64,000 nt of DNA from an uncultured Pelagibacteraceae bacterium. GTDB lineage: Bacteria; Pseudomonadota; Alphaproteobacteria; Pelagibacterales; Pelagibacteraceae. Where the stretch lies: positions 62,001 through 126,000 of the forward strand of contig CACBFJ010000001.1 in assembly GCA_902538495.1 (NCBI GenBank). The letters are read 5' to 3'. This document shows positions 1-8,136 of the stretch, one piece after another (position 1 is the first letter of the stretch; each line of letters opens with the position of its first letter). The position numbers were made by a program, and so were the translations under genes. The notes below the pieces were generated by a model. The model had not been told where the DNA came from, ran no database searches, and saw only the letters and a list, made by a program, of their open reading frames with translations.

Positions 1-814
1 TAGAGGTAAGAATCCATTATTCATTGAAGAAGGAATTGAACAGAGGCTCAATCAAATATTTGAAACAGAAATAAAATTAAGATCTGGGGGGTACTTAGTT
101 GTAAATCCAACTGAGGCTTTAGTTTCGATCGATATAAATTCAGGGAGTTCAATAAAACAAAAAAATGTAGAAAGTACCGCTTTAGACACCAATCTTGAGG
201 CAGCAGATGAAATTGCCAGACAAATTAAAATTAGAGATTTATCAGGATTAATAATTATTGATTTTATAGATATGCTTAGTTATGGGAATAGAAAATTAGT
301 AGAGAGAAGATTAAAAGAGAAATGTAGAGCTGATAGAGCAAGAATTCAAATTGGAAGAATAAGTAATTTTGGCTTATTAGAAATGTCTAGACAAAGGTTG
401 AGAGAAAGTGCAGTTAAATGGAAAGTAAATCTTACTGATGAATCTTTTGCATTAAAAATTTTGAAATTAGTTGAAATTAAAACAGTTATAAATAAGGCGA
501 AATATGTAAATTTAAAAGTATGTGAAAAAATCTCAAATTTTTTAAAAGAAAATTTTATTGAGGATTTAAAATATTTTGAGAAGAAGAATAAAATGAAAAT
601 AGATATAATAACAGATAACAGTCTGATTATACCTGAATATATAATCGATTTAAAAAATAAATCAAAAAAAACTCTTGAACTAATAGAACATTATGAAAAA
701 TTAAAAAATATAGATACAAAAGTGCCAAAGGAAAATGTAATTCAATTAAAAAATAAGAGAGTATACAAAAAGAAAATCTATAAAAAAAAAAGATTTTATA
801 AAAAGGCTAAATAA
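1..814 (+). CDS. rne: Ribonuclease E/G, C-terminal part (5' end outside window)
   Basis: The reading frame is open from base 2 of the window to TAA at 812-814, so only the C-terminal portion is seen. It carries the RNase E/G signatures SGGYLV, TEALVSIDINSG (DNase I-like subdomain, metal-binding Asp), IIIDFIDM and FGLLEMSRQRLR. In this family the enzyme makes single-strand endonucleolytic cuts in mRNA decay and rRNA processing. The CPxCxG Zn-link that normally follows MSRQRL is absent; the chain runs directly into the small-domain helix (DESFALKILKLVE). A short basic Lys-rich tail ends the protein in place of the long degradosome scaffold of E. coli RNase E. Whether it is closer to RNase E or RNase G cannot be decided from this fragment. 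Confidence 0.9.
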   Translation, partial: RGKNPLFIEEGIEQRLNQIFETEIKLRSGGYLVVNPTEALVSIDINSGSSIKQKNVESTALDTNLEAADEIARQIKIRDLSGLIIIDFIDMLSYGNRKLVERRLKEKCRADRARIQIGRISNFGLLEMSRQRLRESAVKWKVNLTDESFALKILKLVEIKTVINKAKYVNLKVCEKISNFLKENFIEDLKYFEKKNKMKIDIITDNSLIIPEYIIDLKNKSKKTLELIEHYEKLKNIDTKVPKENVIQLKNKRVYKKKIYKKKRFYKKAK

Positions 815-1580
815 TTCCTCTTGATGGAGAAGAAGCGCTACCCATCAAATTTTTTTGAATTCTTCCAGAACGATAAGATTGTCTTCCTGCTATCACAGCA
901 TTCTTAAATGCAAGAGCCATATCAAAAGGTTTTCTAGCTTTTGCTATTGCAGTATTAACTAAAACACCATCACATCCAAGCTCCATTGCAATCGTTGCAT
1001 CTGATGCTTGACCAAGACCAGCATCAATAATTAAAGGTAATTTTGTTTGTTTTCTAATTATTTTAATATTTGTTTGATTTTGTATACCAAGTCCTGAACC
1101 AATTGGAGCAGCTAAAGGCATAATTGCACATGCTCCTACGTTTTCTAATCTCTTAGCCATTAAAGGATCATCATTACAGTAAACCATAACTTTAAATCCC
1201 TCTCTAGACAAAACCTCTGTTGACTTCAGTGTTTCAATCATTTCTGGAAATAAATTTTTCTTATCACCCAAAACTTCTAATTTTACTAATTTCCATCCTC
1301 CAATTTCTCTTGCTAATCTTAGTGTTCTCAAAGCATCTTTTGAGTTGAAACAGCCTGCGGTGTTTGGCAAATAAGTGATTTTCTTTGGATCAATATAATC
1401 CATTAATAGAGCTTTTTTTTTATCGGTTATATTAACTCTTCTTACAGCTACGGTAACTATACTTGCACCTGATAATTTTACTGCCTTAGCACATTGCGAC
1501 ATACTTTTATATTTTCCTGTCCCAACAATCAAACGAGATTTAAAATTTCTTCCAGCAATTATAAATTTATCTTTCTTCAA
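807..1580 (-). CDS. thiG: Thiazole synthase ThiG
   Basis: 257 aa TIM-barrel enzyme that condenses 1-deoxyxylulose 5-phosphate, dehydroglycine and ThiS thiocarboxylate into the thiazole phosphate of thiamine. Seen: LIVGTGKY near the N-terminus, WKLVKLEVLGD around residue 95 (carries the Schiff-base lysine of the family), AAPIGSGLGIQN and DAGLGQASDA phosphate-binding loops. It starts with TTG at 1580-1578. No in-frame ATG precedes the conserved N-terminus, and a GGAGG lies 8 nt upstream inside the last codons of thiS. Its 3' end overlaps the end of the convergent RNase gene by 8 nt. It forms an operon with thiS. Confidence 0.95.
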   Translation of the reverse strand: MKKDKFIIAGRNFKSRLIVGTGKYKSMSQCAKAVKLSGASIVTVAVRRVNITDKKKALLMDYIDPKKITYLPNTAGCFNSKDALRTLRLAREIGGWKLVKLEVLGDKKNLFPEMIETLKSTEVLSREGFKVMVYCNDDPLMAKRLENVGACAIMPLAAPIGSGLGIQNQTNIKIIRKQTKLPLIIDAGLGQASDATIAMELGCDGVLVNTAIAKARKPFDMALAFKNAVIAGRQSYRSGRIQKNLMGSASSPSRGII

Positions 1581-1581
1581 A

Positions 1582-1800
1582 CTAGCCGCCTCCGATAAAG
1601 TGAACTATTTCTATTTTATCATTATTTCTTAAAATTTGTTTATTTAGTTTTTTTTTATCTACTATTTCTTGATTTAACTCTATTGCCACTTTTTTTAATG
1701 GTATTTTTAAAGTTTTTAAAAGATTAGATAAATTGGTATTGTATTTTATAAATTTAAAACTACCATTTATTTTAATTTTTATTTTTTTTATTTTTTTCAT
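1582..1800 (-). CDS. thiS: Sulfur carrier protein ThiS
   Basis: 72 aa ubiquitin-fold protein ending in HFIGGG. The C-terminal Gly-Gly is adenylated and converted to a thiocarboxylate that donates sulfur to ThiG. I start it at the ATG at 1800-1798 (MKKIKKIKIKINGS). A longer in-frame extension to 1929 exists but would overlap aroQ coding sequence and lengthen a protein whose family is 65-75 aa. The thiG start lies 1 nt beyond its stop codon. No ThiF, ThiO or ThiE gene is seen next to it in this window. Confidence 0.9.
   Translation of the reverse strand: MKKIKKIKIKINGSFKFIKYNTNLSNLLKTLKIPLKKVAIELNQEIVDKKKLNKQILRNNDKIEIVHFIGGG
1589..1593 (-). promoter_or_regulatory. Ribosome-binding site of thiG, inside thiS
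   Basis: GGAGG on the minus strand, 8 nt before the TTG start of thiG. It is built from the codons for the C-terminal Gly-Gly of ThiS, so the same bases encode the ThiS active tail and initiate ThiG. This supports the TTG start. Confidence 0.6.
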
Positions 1801-1816
1801 CGTATATAAAAGCTGA

Positions 1817-2263
1817 ATGAATAATAAAATAATTATTATTAATGGTCCAAATATTAATCTATTAGGTGAAAGAGAACAATCACAATATGGCTCAGTTACT
1901 TTCAAAGAACTAAAAGAAATCTGCACCAAAAAATCAAATGAATTGGGTCTAAAGGTAGAATTTGCTCAATCTAATGTTGAAGGAATATTGGTAAATATAA
2001 TTCAAGAGTCCAGAAAAAAATTTGATGGAGTTATAATTAATGCTGCTGCTTTCACACATACATCAGTTGCCATAAGAGATGCTTTGGACGTATTTAAAAA
2101 ACCTATTATAGAATTACATATATCAAATATATATAAGAGAGAAGAATTTAGACAAAAATCTCTCATAAGTGATATAGTTACTGGTGGAATTTTTGGATTA
2201 GGTATAGACGGTTATATTTTAGCCATAATTTCTATGCAAAAGCTTTTGAAAAATGAAAATTGA
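1817..2263 (+). CDS. aroQ: 3-dehydroquinate dehydratase, type II
   Basis: 148 aa, the usual length of the dodecameric type II enzyme of the shikimate pathway. Seen: INGPNINLLGEREQSQYG near the N-terminus (catalytic Tyr in the flexible lid), AAAFTHTSVAIRDAL (active-site region) and ELHISNIYKREEFR. It is the first gene of aroQ-accB-accC, overlapping accB by 11 nt, an arrangement common in alphaproteobacteria. The ATG lies only 16 nt from the divergent thiS start, so its promoter must lie inside thiS. Confidence 0.95.
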   Translation: MNNKIIIINGPNINLLGEREQSQYGSVTFKELKEICTKKSNELGLKVEFAQSNVEGILVNIIQESRKKFDGVIINAAAFTHTSVAIRDALDVFKKPIIELHISNIYKREEFRQKSLISDIVTGGIFGLGIDGYILAIISMQKLLKNEN

Positions 2264-2687
2264 TAAAAAAATAATTAAAGAATTAACTGAATATTTAGAT
2301 GAATTTAAACTTACTGAATTAGAATACACTGTAAAGGATACAAAAATTAAAGTTTCAAAAAATACTATATCAGTAAACAATCAATCTTTTCCAAATCCAA
2401 AAGTTATATCCTCATCAAGTTCAGATACAAATATTTCAGATGATATTATTTCTGGCATAGAAATTAAGTCTCCAATAATTGGAACTGCATATCATGCGCC
2501 AGAACCCGGAGCAAAAAAGTTTGTTGAAGTTGGAAAAAAAATTAAAAAAGGTGATACAGTTATGATTGTTGAAGCTATGAAAACAATGAATCATGTTCCT
2601 TCGACTTCATCTGGTGTTGTAAAAAAAATTTTGGTGAATGATGGACAACCTGTTGAATTTGGCCAAGTCTTAATCATACTAGAATAA
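2253..2687 (+). CDS. accB: Biotin carboxyl carrier protein of acetyl-CoA carboxylase
   Basis: 144 aa. An N-terminal helix (EYLDEFKLTELEYTV) is followed by a Ser-rich linker and a biotinyl domain from about residue 73. The biotin-accepting lysine is in VEAMKTMNHV, and IIGTAYHAPEPGAKKFVEVG matches the barrel of AccB. It carries carboxybiotin between AccC and the carboxyltransferase AccAD in malonyl-CoA synthesis. It overlaps aroQ (11 nt) and accC (TAATG, 1 nt), so translation is probably coupled. Confidence 0.95.
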   Translation: MKIDKKIIKELTEYLDEFKLTELEYTVKDTKIKVSKNTISVNNQSFPNPKVISSSSSDTNISDDIISGIEIKSPIIGTAYHAPEPGAKKFVEVGKKIKKGDTVMIVEAMKTMNHVPSTSSGVVKKILVNDGQPVEFGQVLIILE

Positions 2688-4024
2688 TGTTTAAAAAAAT
2701 CCTAATCGCGAATCGCGGAGAAATTGCAGTTAGAGTAATTAGAGCGTGTAAAGAATGGGGAATTTCTACTGTTGCAGTTCATTCAGATGTTGACAGAAAT
2801 AGCATGCATGTAAAATTGGCTGATGAAAGTATTTGTATCGGATCACATCAACCCTCCAGTAGTTATTTGAATATACCTGCTTTGTTATCCGCTATAGATC
2901 TCACTGGGGCTGAAGCTGTCCATCCAGGCTATGGTTTTTTATCAGAAAATGCAAATTTTGCGAGAATGCTAGAAAAAAATAAAATAAAATTTATTGGTGC
3001 ATCATCTAAACATATAGAAATGATGGGTGACAAAATTCAAGCTAAAAAAATTGCAAAAGAAAATGGTCTACCAGTTATTGAAGGATCAGAGGGTGGGGTT
3101 AAGAACGTAGTTGAAGCAAAAGATCTGTCTAAAAAAATTGGTTTTCCAGTTTTAATAAAAGCTTCTGGTGGCGGAGGTGGAAAAGGAATGAAAATAGTTC
3201 ATAATGAGGAAGATTTTGATTTATTATTTGCAACTGCTAGATCAGAAGCAAAAAAATATTTTGGTAACGAAGAGGTCTACATAGAAAAGTTTTTTCAGAA
3301 TCCTAGGCATATTGAGGTACAAATATTAGCTGGAAAAAATAGAACAATTCATTTGCATGAGAGAGATTGCTCTGTTCAAAGAAGACATCAAAAATTAATT
3401 GAGGAAACTCCAAGTCCAGTTTTAAATAATAAAATTAGAAAAGATCTTTTTGAAAAAACTGTCAGCATGGTAAGTAAAATTGGATATGAAGGTGCTGGTA
3501 CAGTGGAATATATATATGAAGATGGAAAATTTTACTTTTTAGAAATGAATACAAGAGTGCAAGTGGAACATCCAGTTTCTGAAATGGTTACTGGTATAGA
3601 TATTATAAAAGAACAAATATGGATAGCTTATACAGGAGAGACTGCACTAGAACAATCAGACATTAATCCAAGAGGTCATGCAATAGAATGTAGAATCAAT
3701 GCAGAAGATCCAAGTAATAATTTTCAACCTTCTCCAGGAACTATAACAATGTGTAATCAGCCATCAGGATTTAGAACTAGAGTGGATGGTGCAATTTTTC
3801 AGGGTTACAAGGTTACTCCATATTATGATAGCTTAATTTGTAAACTGATTTGCCATGGAAGAAATAGAACAGAAGCTATTCAAAGAATGAATAGATCTCT
3901 TGATGAATTCGTGATTGATGGAATTACAACAACGATACCTCTACACAAAAAACTACTAAACCATGAAAAGTTTATTAATTCAGATTTTAATGTGAGTTGG
4001 CTTGATAATGAAAAAATTGTTTAA
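2687..4024 (+). CDS. accC: Biotin carboxylase subunit of acetyl-CoA carboxylase
   Basis: 445 aa, full length for AccC. It contains the N-terminal FKKILIANRGEIAVRVIRAC motif, the ATP-grasp glycine loop GGGGGKGMKIV near residue 165, RDCSVQRRHQKLIEE, and EMNTRVQVEHPVSEMVTG (metal and bicarbonate site). It carboxylates the biotin on AccB using ATP and bicarbonate. The stop overlaps the end of the convergent DUF2155 gene by 4 nt. The aat gene that often follows accC in alphaproteobacteria is not here. Confidence 0.97.
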   Translation: MFKKILIANRGEIAVRVIRACKEWGISTVAVHSDVDRNSMHVKLADESICIGSHQPSSSYLNIPALLSAIDLTGAEAVHPGYGFLSENANFARMLEKNKIKFIGASSKHIEMMGDKIQAKKIAKENGLPVIEGSEGGVKNVVEAKDLSKKIGFPVLIKASGGGGGKGMKIVHNEEDFDLLFATARSEAKKYFGNEEVYIEKFFQNPRHIEVQILAGKNRTIHLHERDCSVQRRHQKLIEETPSPVLNNKIRKDLFEKTVSMVSKIGYEGAGTVEYIYEDGKFYFLEMNTRVQVEHPVSEMVTGIDIIKEQIWIAYTGETALEQSDINPRGHAIECRINAEDPSNNFQPSPGTITMCNQPSGFRTRVDGAIFQGYKVTPYYDSLICKLICHGRNRTEAIQRMNRSLDEFVIDGITTTIPLHKKLLNHEKFINSDFNVSWLDNEKIV

Positions 4025-4422
4025 TAACATTTAACAAGCCATATATCATATACTGGATGATCAAACGGTGCTATCGATGGGCTCGAAGAAAACATCCAAC
4101 CATTAAATACAAATACATCATCTTTATTTTTATTGCTTAAATCTTTCACCTGAATGTAAGCTGTGATTTCAGGATTGTCATCGAATTCTGAATTTTTACA
4201 TTTCATGCTTTTTATAGAAAGATCCTTATGTCGGGTTTCATCACCATTCTTTAGTTTCAATAATATATTTTTTGAACTTATCTTATCCAATACTTTAATT
4301 TCAGTTGTAGAGCCCTCTAAGTCAGAACTTGAAACCAAATTAGTATTAAGATTTATAAGTAAAAATAAAGTTAGAAATAAAAGTTTAAATTCAATTTTTC
4401 CAACTTTTATATTTTTTTTCAT
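4021..4422 (-). CDS. DUF2155 domain protein, exported
   Basis: 133 aa. An N-terminal hydrophobic signal (LLFLTLFLLINLNTNLVSS) precedes a DUF2155-type domain: TEIKVLDKISSK, a cysteine in KSMKC, AYIQVKD, VFNGWMFSSSPSIAPFDHPVYDIWLVKC. The domain is small, found mainly in alphaproteobacteria, has no assigned function, and often lies near accC. I use the ATG at 4422; an ATG two codons earlier (4428) is equally possible. Either start overlaps the 3' end of the NDUFA12-like gene by about 32-38 nt, so the two are probably co-transcribed. Periplasmic location is inferred from the signal. Confidence 0.8.
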   Translation of the reverse strand: MKKNIKVGKIEFKLLFLTLFLLINLNTNLVSSSDLEGSTTEIKVLDKISSKNILLKLKNGDETRHKDLSIKSMKCKNSEFDDNPEITAYIQVKDLSNKNKDDVFVFNGWMFSSSPSIAPFDHPVYDIWLVKCY

Positions 4423-4750
4423 TAACATTTTTATTTTTATTTGGATAATAAGCAGAATCCGTTCCTGTTAAATTTGGTTTATGTGGTTTTTGCCATTTAT
4501 ATTTTTCCAGATTATGATTTTTCTCGATCTTATTTGATGTGAAATGCATCCATGAATACCACTCTACGGGTATTTTACTTGCATCAATCTCATCTGCATA
4601 AATAATCCATCTCTTTCCTTTTTTGCTCTCATAATATTTATTTCCAAAATCATCTTTACCAACAAATTTTCCAAAAAAAATTGTTTTCAATCTTGTGCCA
4701 AATGTATCTCGATTCCACCAAGTGAAAATTTTTTTAAAAAGTGTCAACAT
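4391..4750 (-). CDS. NDUFA12 family NADH-quinone oxidoreductase accessory subunit
   Basis: 119 aa. It shows the NDUFA12/B17.2 pattern: an N-terminal Trp/Arg-rich part (WWNRDTFGTRLKT), GKDDFGNKYYES, RWIIYADEIDASKIPVEWYSWMHF, and the C-terminal LTGTDSAYYP segment. In alphaproteobacteria and mitochondria this is a supernumerary subunit of complex I on the matrix or cytoplasmic side. It is not beside the nuo operon here. It is upstream of, and overlaps, the DUF2155 gene. Confidence 0.88.
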   Translation of the reverse strand: MLTLFKKIFTWWNRDTFGTRLKTIFFGKFVGKDDFGNKYYESKKGKRWIIYADEIDASKIPVEWYSWMHFTSNKIEKNHNLEKYKWQKPHKPNLTGTDSAYYPNKNKNVNEKKYKSWKN

Positions 4751-4791
4751 ATAAAATTAAAATATTTCAATTTAAAATTGTATAAAATAAA

Positions 4792-4820
4792 TTAGACTAA
4801 AATTTGTTTTTGTATATAAA
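4792..4820 (+). promoter_or_regulatory. Putative sigma70-type promoter of the NrdJ-tail gene
   Basis: TTAGAC at 4792-4797, a 17-nt spacer, and TATAAA at 4815-4820, 43 nt before the ATG at 4863. A GAGG Shine-Dalgarno sits at 4855-4858. In this A+T-rich DNA such matches arise by chance, so support is modest. Confidence 0.35.
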
Positions 4821-4862
4821 TAAATTTAATAATTAATCAAATTGTTTTTATATTGAGGTCTT

Positions 4863-5687
4863 ATGGCAAAATATTTAGTTGAAACATATTATACTTGTAC
4901 ATTTAAAGTAAATCATCATTTAGATAGTATAAATGAAACAGAATTAAAAAACTTAGAAAAAAGAGATGACGGGGAATTTGAAATATTAGATGTTAAACTT
5001 GATAATAGAAAAACAAAAAGTTTAGACCCAAATAATAAAAAAATCTTAAAAGATACTAGCATGGATATTAAATCTGATATCAAACAAACTAGTCAAAAAA
5101 ATTTAGAAAAAATAATTAAAAAAACGCCTAATAATTCAGATGTAAATGAAAAAAGATTTAGTATGCCTGATAGAAGAAAAGGCTACATTCAAAAAGCAAC
5201 AATAGGTGACCATAAAGTTTATTTACATACTGGAGAATACGAGGATGGTAAGATTGGTGAAATTTTTATTGATACAAGTAAAGAAGGAGAGTTAGTAAAG
5301 GCCTTAATGAATAACTTTGCAATAGCCATATCACTTGGACTTCAGTACGGAGTTCCACTGGATGAATTTATTAACGCGTTTGTCGGGACAAAATTTGAGC
5401 CATCTGGTAAAGTTTATGGAAATGATCGGATTTTAAGTGCCACTTCAATTTTAGATTATATCTTTAGAGAATTAGCTATTTCTTACCAAAATAGAGAAGA
5501 TTTAGCTCATACACCAGCTATAGGGAATAATGAAAACACAAATTTAGATGAAAAAAACCCTGAAGAACAAAATCAACTGTTAAAAATTGTTAAGGATATG
5601 ACCAGCAAAGGCTTTGTGAGAAATAACTATAAAAAAAATCTAGTGGATTTGTCTGACGTGAAAATAAGTCTTAAAGGTAAAAAATAG
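4863..5687 (+). CDS. Free-standing protein resembling the C-terminal domain of B12-dependent ribonucleotide reductase (NrdJ)
   Basis: 274 aa. Residues about 98-220 match the tail of class II ribonucleotide reductases: [77 protein letters not shown] and [14 protein letters not shown]. The catalytic barrel with the active-site cysteines and the cobalamin-binding part are absent, so it cannot be a reductase by itself. Residues 1-50 form a separate small segment ([12 protein letters not shown]) joined by a Lys/Asn-rich linker. A good GAGG RBS and a putative promoter precede it, and the frame is intact, which suggests a functional gene and not a decayed remnant. Its role is unknown. It converges on aspS with no spacer. 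Confidence 0.8.
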   Translation: MAKYLVETYYTCTFKVNHHLDSINETELKNLEKRDDGEFEILDVKLDNRKTKSLDPNNKKILKDTSMDIKSDIKQTSQKNLEKIIKKTPNNSDVNEKRFSMPDRRKGYIQKATIGDHKVYLHTGEYEDGKIGEIFIDTSKEGELVKALMNNFAIAISLGLQYGVPLDEFINAFVGTKFEPSGKVYGNDRILSATSILDYIFRELAISYQNREDLAHTPAIGNNENTNLDEKNPEEQNQLLKIVKDMTSKGFVRNNYKKNLVDLSDVKISLKGKK

Positions 5688-7472
5688 TTATTTTTTCATT
5701 TTTAAAGAAATATTCAATTCTTTTAATTGATCATTGCTTACTTCTGAAGGAGCATTCATCATCAAATCTTGTGCATTCTGATTCATTGGAAACATAGTAA
5801 CCTCTCTTATATTTTTTTCATTTGCTAAAAGCATAACTATTCGATCTAAACCTGGGGCAATACCTCCATGTGGAGGTGCACCATAATTTAGAGCATTTAT
5901 CATCCCACTAAATTTTTGATCGACTTGGTTTTTGTCATATCCAGCTACAGAAAATAGTTTGTACATTAATTCAGGAATATGGTTTCTAATAGCACCAGAG
6001 GATAATTCTATTCCATTACATACAATATCGTACTGATAGGCTAAAATTTCGAGTGGTTTATTAAAGTCAATTTTATCTATATCTCCTTGAGGCATTGAGA
6101 ATGGATTATGACTAAAATTAATTTTTTTTGTCATTTCATCTCTCTCATACATTGGATAGTCAACAATCCAACAAAATGCAAAAGTGCTTTCATCTATTAA
6201 ATCTAAATCTTTAGCAATTTTATTTCTGGCTAATGATGTGATGACCTCTAAATCTTTCTCTTTATTACATGCAAAAAAGATACTATCACCTATGTTGGCA
6301 CCTGTTTTTTTCATTAATTCTTCTAATGCCTCTTTAGAAAAAAATTTTCCAACAGGACCTTTGCCAAAAACTTCTTCGTCTTTTTCAAAAGTAAAATAAG
6401 CCATACCAGATGCTCCTTGATCTTTGGCCCATTTGTCAATCCCATCAAAAAAACTTCTAGGTTTATTTTTTGTATTTTTGGTAATTATACACCTCACTTT
6501 AGAACCAGATTTAACTAATTTTTTAAAGATCTCAAATTTAATGTCGTCCCTTAAAAAGATCTCGGTTATATCATTAATTATAAGAGGGTTTCTAAGATCA
6601 GGTTTATCAGTTCCATACTTGATCATAGATTCCTTGTAAGGAATTCTTGGAAATTTTTTTTCTAATAATTTTTTTTTTGAAAAATTTTTAAAAGTATTTA
6701 CCAAAAGTGTTTCTACTACATTAAAAACATCCTCTTGCTCAACAAAAGACATCTCTAAGTCTAATTGATAAAACTCTCCTGGACTCCTATCTGCCCTAGC
6801 ATCTTCGTCTCTAAAACAAGGTGCGATTTGAAAATATTTATCAAATCCTGAAACCATGATTAATTGTTTAAATTGTTGAGGAGCTTGTGGAAGTGCATAA
6901 AATTTCCCTGGATTTAACCTACTTGGGACTAGAAAATCTCTCGCTCCTTCAGGACTTGATGATGTCAAAATTGGAGTCTGATATTCTAAAAAACCAAGAT
7001 TGTTCATCTCATTTCTTATAAAGGAAATTACTTTTGATCTGAGAATAATATTTTCATGAATTTTTTTTCTTCTCAAATCTAAAAATCTATATTTTAATCT
7101 AATCTCCTCCGAATATTCTTGATCACTAAATATTGGCATTGGAAGTTCTTTGCATGTTCCTAAAACATTAAAATTTTTTATAATAACTTCTACTTCACCT
7201 GTATTTATTTCCTCATTAATAGTCTCCTCTGATCTGCTAACAACTTCCCCATCAATTTTTATTACTGTTTCAAGTTGCATTTTTTCAAGAATTGAAAAGT
7301 TTTGATTATCTTTATCAATTATACATTGTGTAATTCCATAGTTATCTCTTAAATCAACAAATAAAAGATTTCCATGATCTCTTTTTTTATTTATCCATCC
7401 AGAGAGCAATACTTTTTTACCAACATCTTTTTTTCTTAATTCATCACAGTTATGACTTCTATAAATGTTCAA
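5688..7472 (-). CDS. aspS: Aspartyl-tRNA synthetase
   Basis: 594 aa class II synthetase of the bacterial type with a GAD insertion. Order seen: OB-fold anticodon-binding domain (GWINKKRDHGNLLFVDLRDNYG), flipping loop and QAPQQFKQLIMVSGFDKYFQIAPCFRDEDARADR (motif 2), the GAD domain in the middle, and GLDRIVMLLANEKNIREVTMFP (motif 3) near the C-terminus. It charges tRNA-Asp. Whether it is discriminating or also charges tRNA-Asn cannot be read here; it depends on gatCAB elsewhere. The upstream hda-like gene ends 1 nt before it, suggesting an operon DUF2066-hda-aspS. Confidence 0.97.
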   Translation of the reverse strand: MNIYRSHNCDELRKKDVGKKVLLSGWINKKRDHGNLLFVDLRDNYGITQCIIDKDNQNFSILEKMQLETVIKIDGEVVSRSEETINEEINTGEVEVIIKNFNVLGTCKELPMPIFSDQEYSEEIRLKYRFLDLRRKKIHENIILRSKVISFIRNEMNNLGFLEYQTPILTSSSPEGARDFLVPSRLNPGKFYALPQAPQQFKQLIMVSGFDKYFQIAPCFRDEDARADRSPGEFYQLDLEMSFVEQEDVFNVVETLLVNTFKNFSKKKLLEKKFPRIPYKESMIKYGTDKPDLRNPLIINDITEIFLRDDIKFEIFKKLVKSGSKVRCIITKNTKNKPRSFFDGIDKWAKDQGASGMAYFTFEKDEEVFGKGPVGKFFSKEALEELMKKTGANIGDSIFFACNKEKDLEVITSLARNKIAKDLDLIDESTFAFCWIVDYPMYERDEMTKKINFSHNPFSMPQGDIDKIDFNKPLEILAYQYDIVCNGIELSSGAIRNHIPELMYKLFSVAGYDKNQVDQKFSGMINALNYGAPPHGGIAPGLDRIVMLLANEKNIREVTMFPMNQNAQDLMMNAPSEVSNDQLKELNISLKMKK

Positions 7473-8135
7473 TTATTCTCCTAAGATTTCCTTAACTAAA
7501 CTTATATTAATAGATTTTTTTTTTTTTAAACTCATTTCGTCGATCTTATATATAAAATCAAATATTTTACTATATGATCTGTGAATTCTTTTAACTATGT
7601 AATTAACCAATTTTTTTTCTATTATAATCTGTCGATCTGATAGATTTTTGATTAAAAGTGCAAAAATCAACTCATCATCAGGTTTTTGAATATTTTGGAT
7701 CAAAAAATTTTTAGCTCTTGACTTTAAATCATTTAGATTAAAATTAAACTCAGATATGGGTCTATATGATGTGATAATAAGATATTTGTTATTTTGTTCT
7801 ACTGTATTGATCAAAGTATAGATTAATTTTTCATTAATCTTATTATTCAAGTTTTCTAAGACTATATTTTTATGAATATCTAAACTTGAGAAACTTTCAT
7901 CGTCAAATGTATTAGTATTAATAATAACACCTTTAAACTTTTTTATAAAAATATTTATTAAATGACTCTTACCTGAAAAGTTTTCTCCACATATATTCAC
8001 TAAGTTTTTTTCCCAATGTGGCCAACTTGTTAAAAAATCATAAACATGCTTATTACTTCCTGACACAAAAAAATCACTGTCTTTTAGGTTTTTTTCGTAT
8101 GTAAATTTTATAATTTTTTGATCCATAAGTCCCAT
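7473..8135 (-). CDS. Hda-like DnaA regulatory ATPase homologue
   Basis: 220 aa DnaA-related AAA+ protein without the DNA-binding domain IV. Seen: the Hda-type N-terminus (DFFVSGSNKHVYDFLTSWPHW), Walker A ICGENFSGKSHL near residue 50, the sensor-1-like LIITSYRP, and a lid region (LKSRAKNFLIQNIQKPDDELI). The Walker B region reads NIVLENLNN and lacks the usual Asp-Asp/Asn pair. In this family the protein acts with the beta clamp to regulate DnaA-ATP hydrolysis. No obvious QL-type clamp-binding motif stands out at the N-terminus. A 13-A run in the coding strand (7515-7527) encodes four lysines near the C-terminus. Confidence 0.75.
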   Translation of the reverse strand: MGLMDQKIIKFTYEKNLKDSDFFVSGSNKHVYDFLTSWPHWEKNLVNICGENFSGKSHLINIFIKKFKGVIINTNTFDDESFSSLDIHKNIVLENLNNKINEKLIYTLINTVEQNNKYLIITSYRPISEFNFNLNDLKSRAKNFLIQNIQKPDDELIFALLIKNLSDRQIIIEKKLVNYIVKRIHRSYSKIFDFIYKIDEMSLKKKKSINISLVKEILGE

Positions 8136-8136
8136 C

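Noticed and set aside
1801..1929. Extended N-terminus of ThiS reaching into aroQ, and a possible TPP riboswitch there
   Set aside because: ThiS proteins are about 65-75 aa and the extra residues are antisense to conserved aroQ sequence. The gap to aroQ is only 16 nt and I see no TPP riboswitch core (CUGAGA/ACCUGA type).
4163..4471. 102-aa plus-strand frame over the DUF2155 and NDUFA12-like genes
   Set aside because: It is antisense to two genes with recognised family motifs, is rich in Phe/Ile/Ser as expected of reversed A/T-rich coding sequence, and has no motif or RBS of its own.
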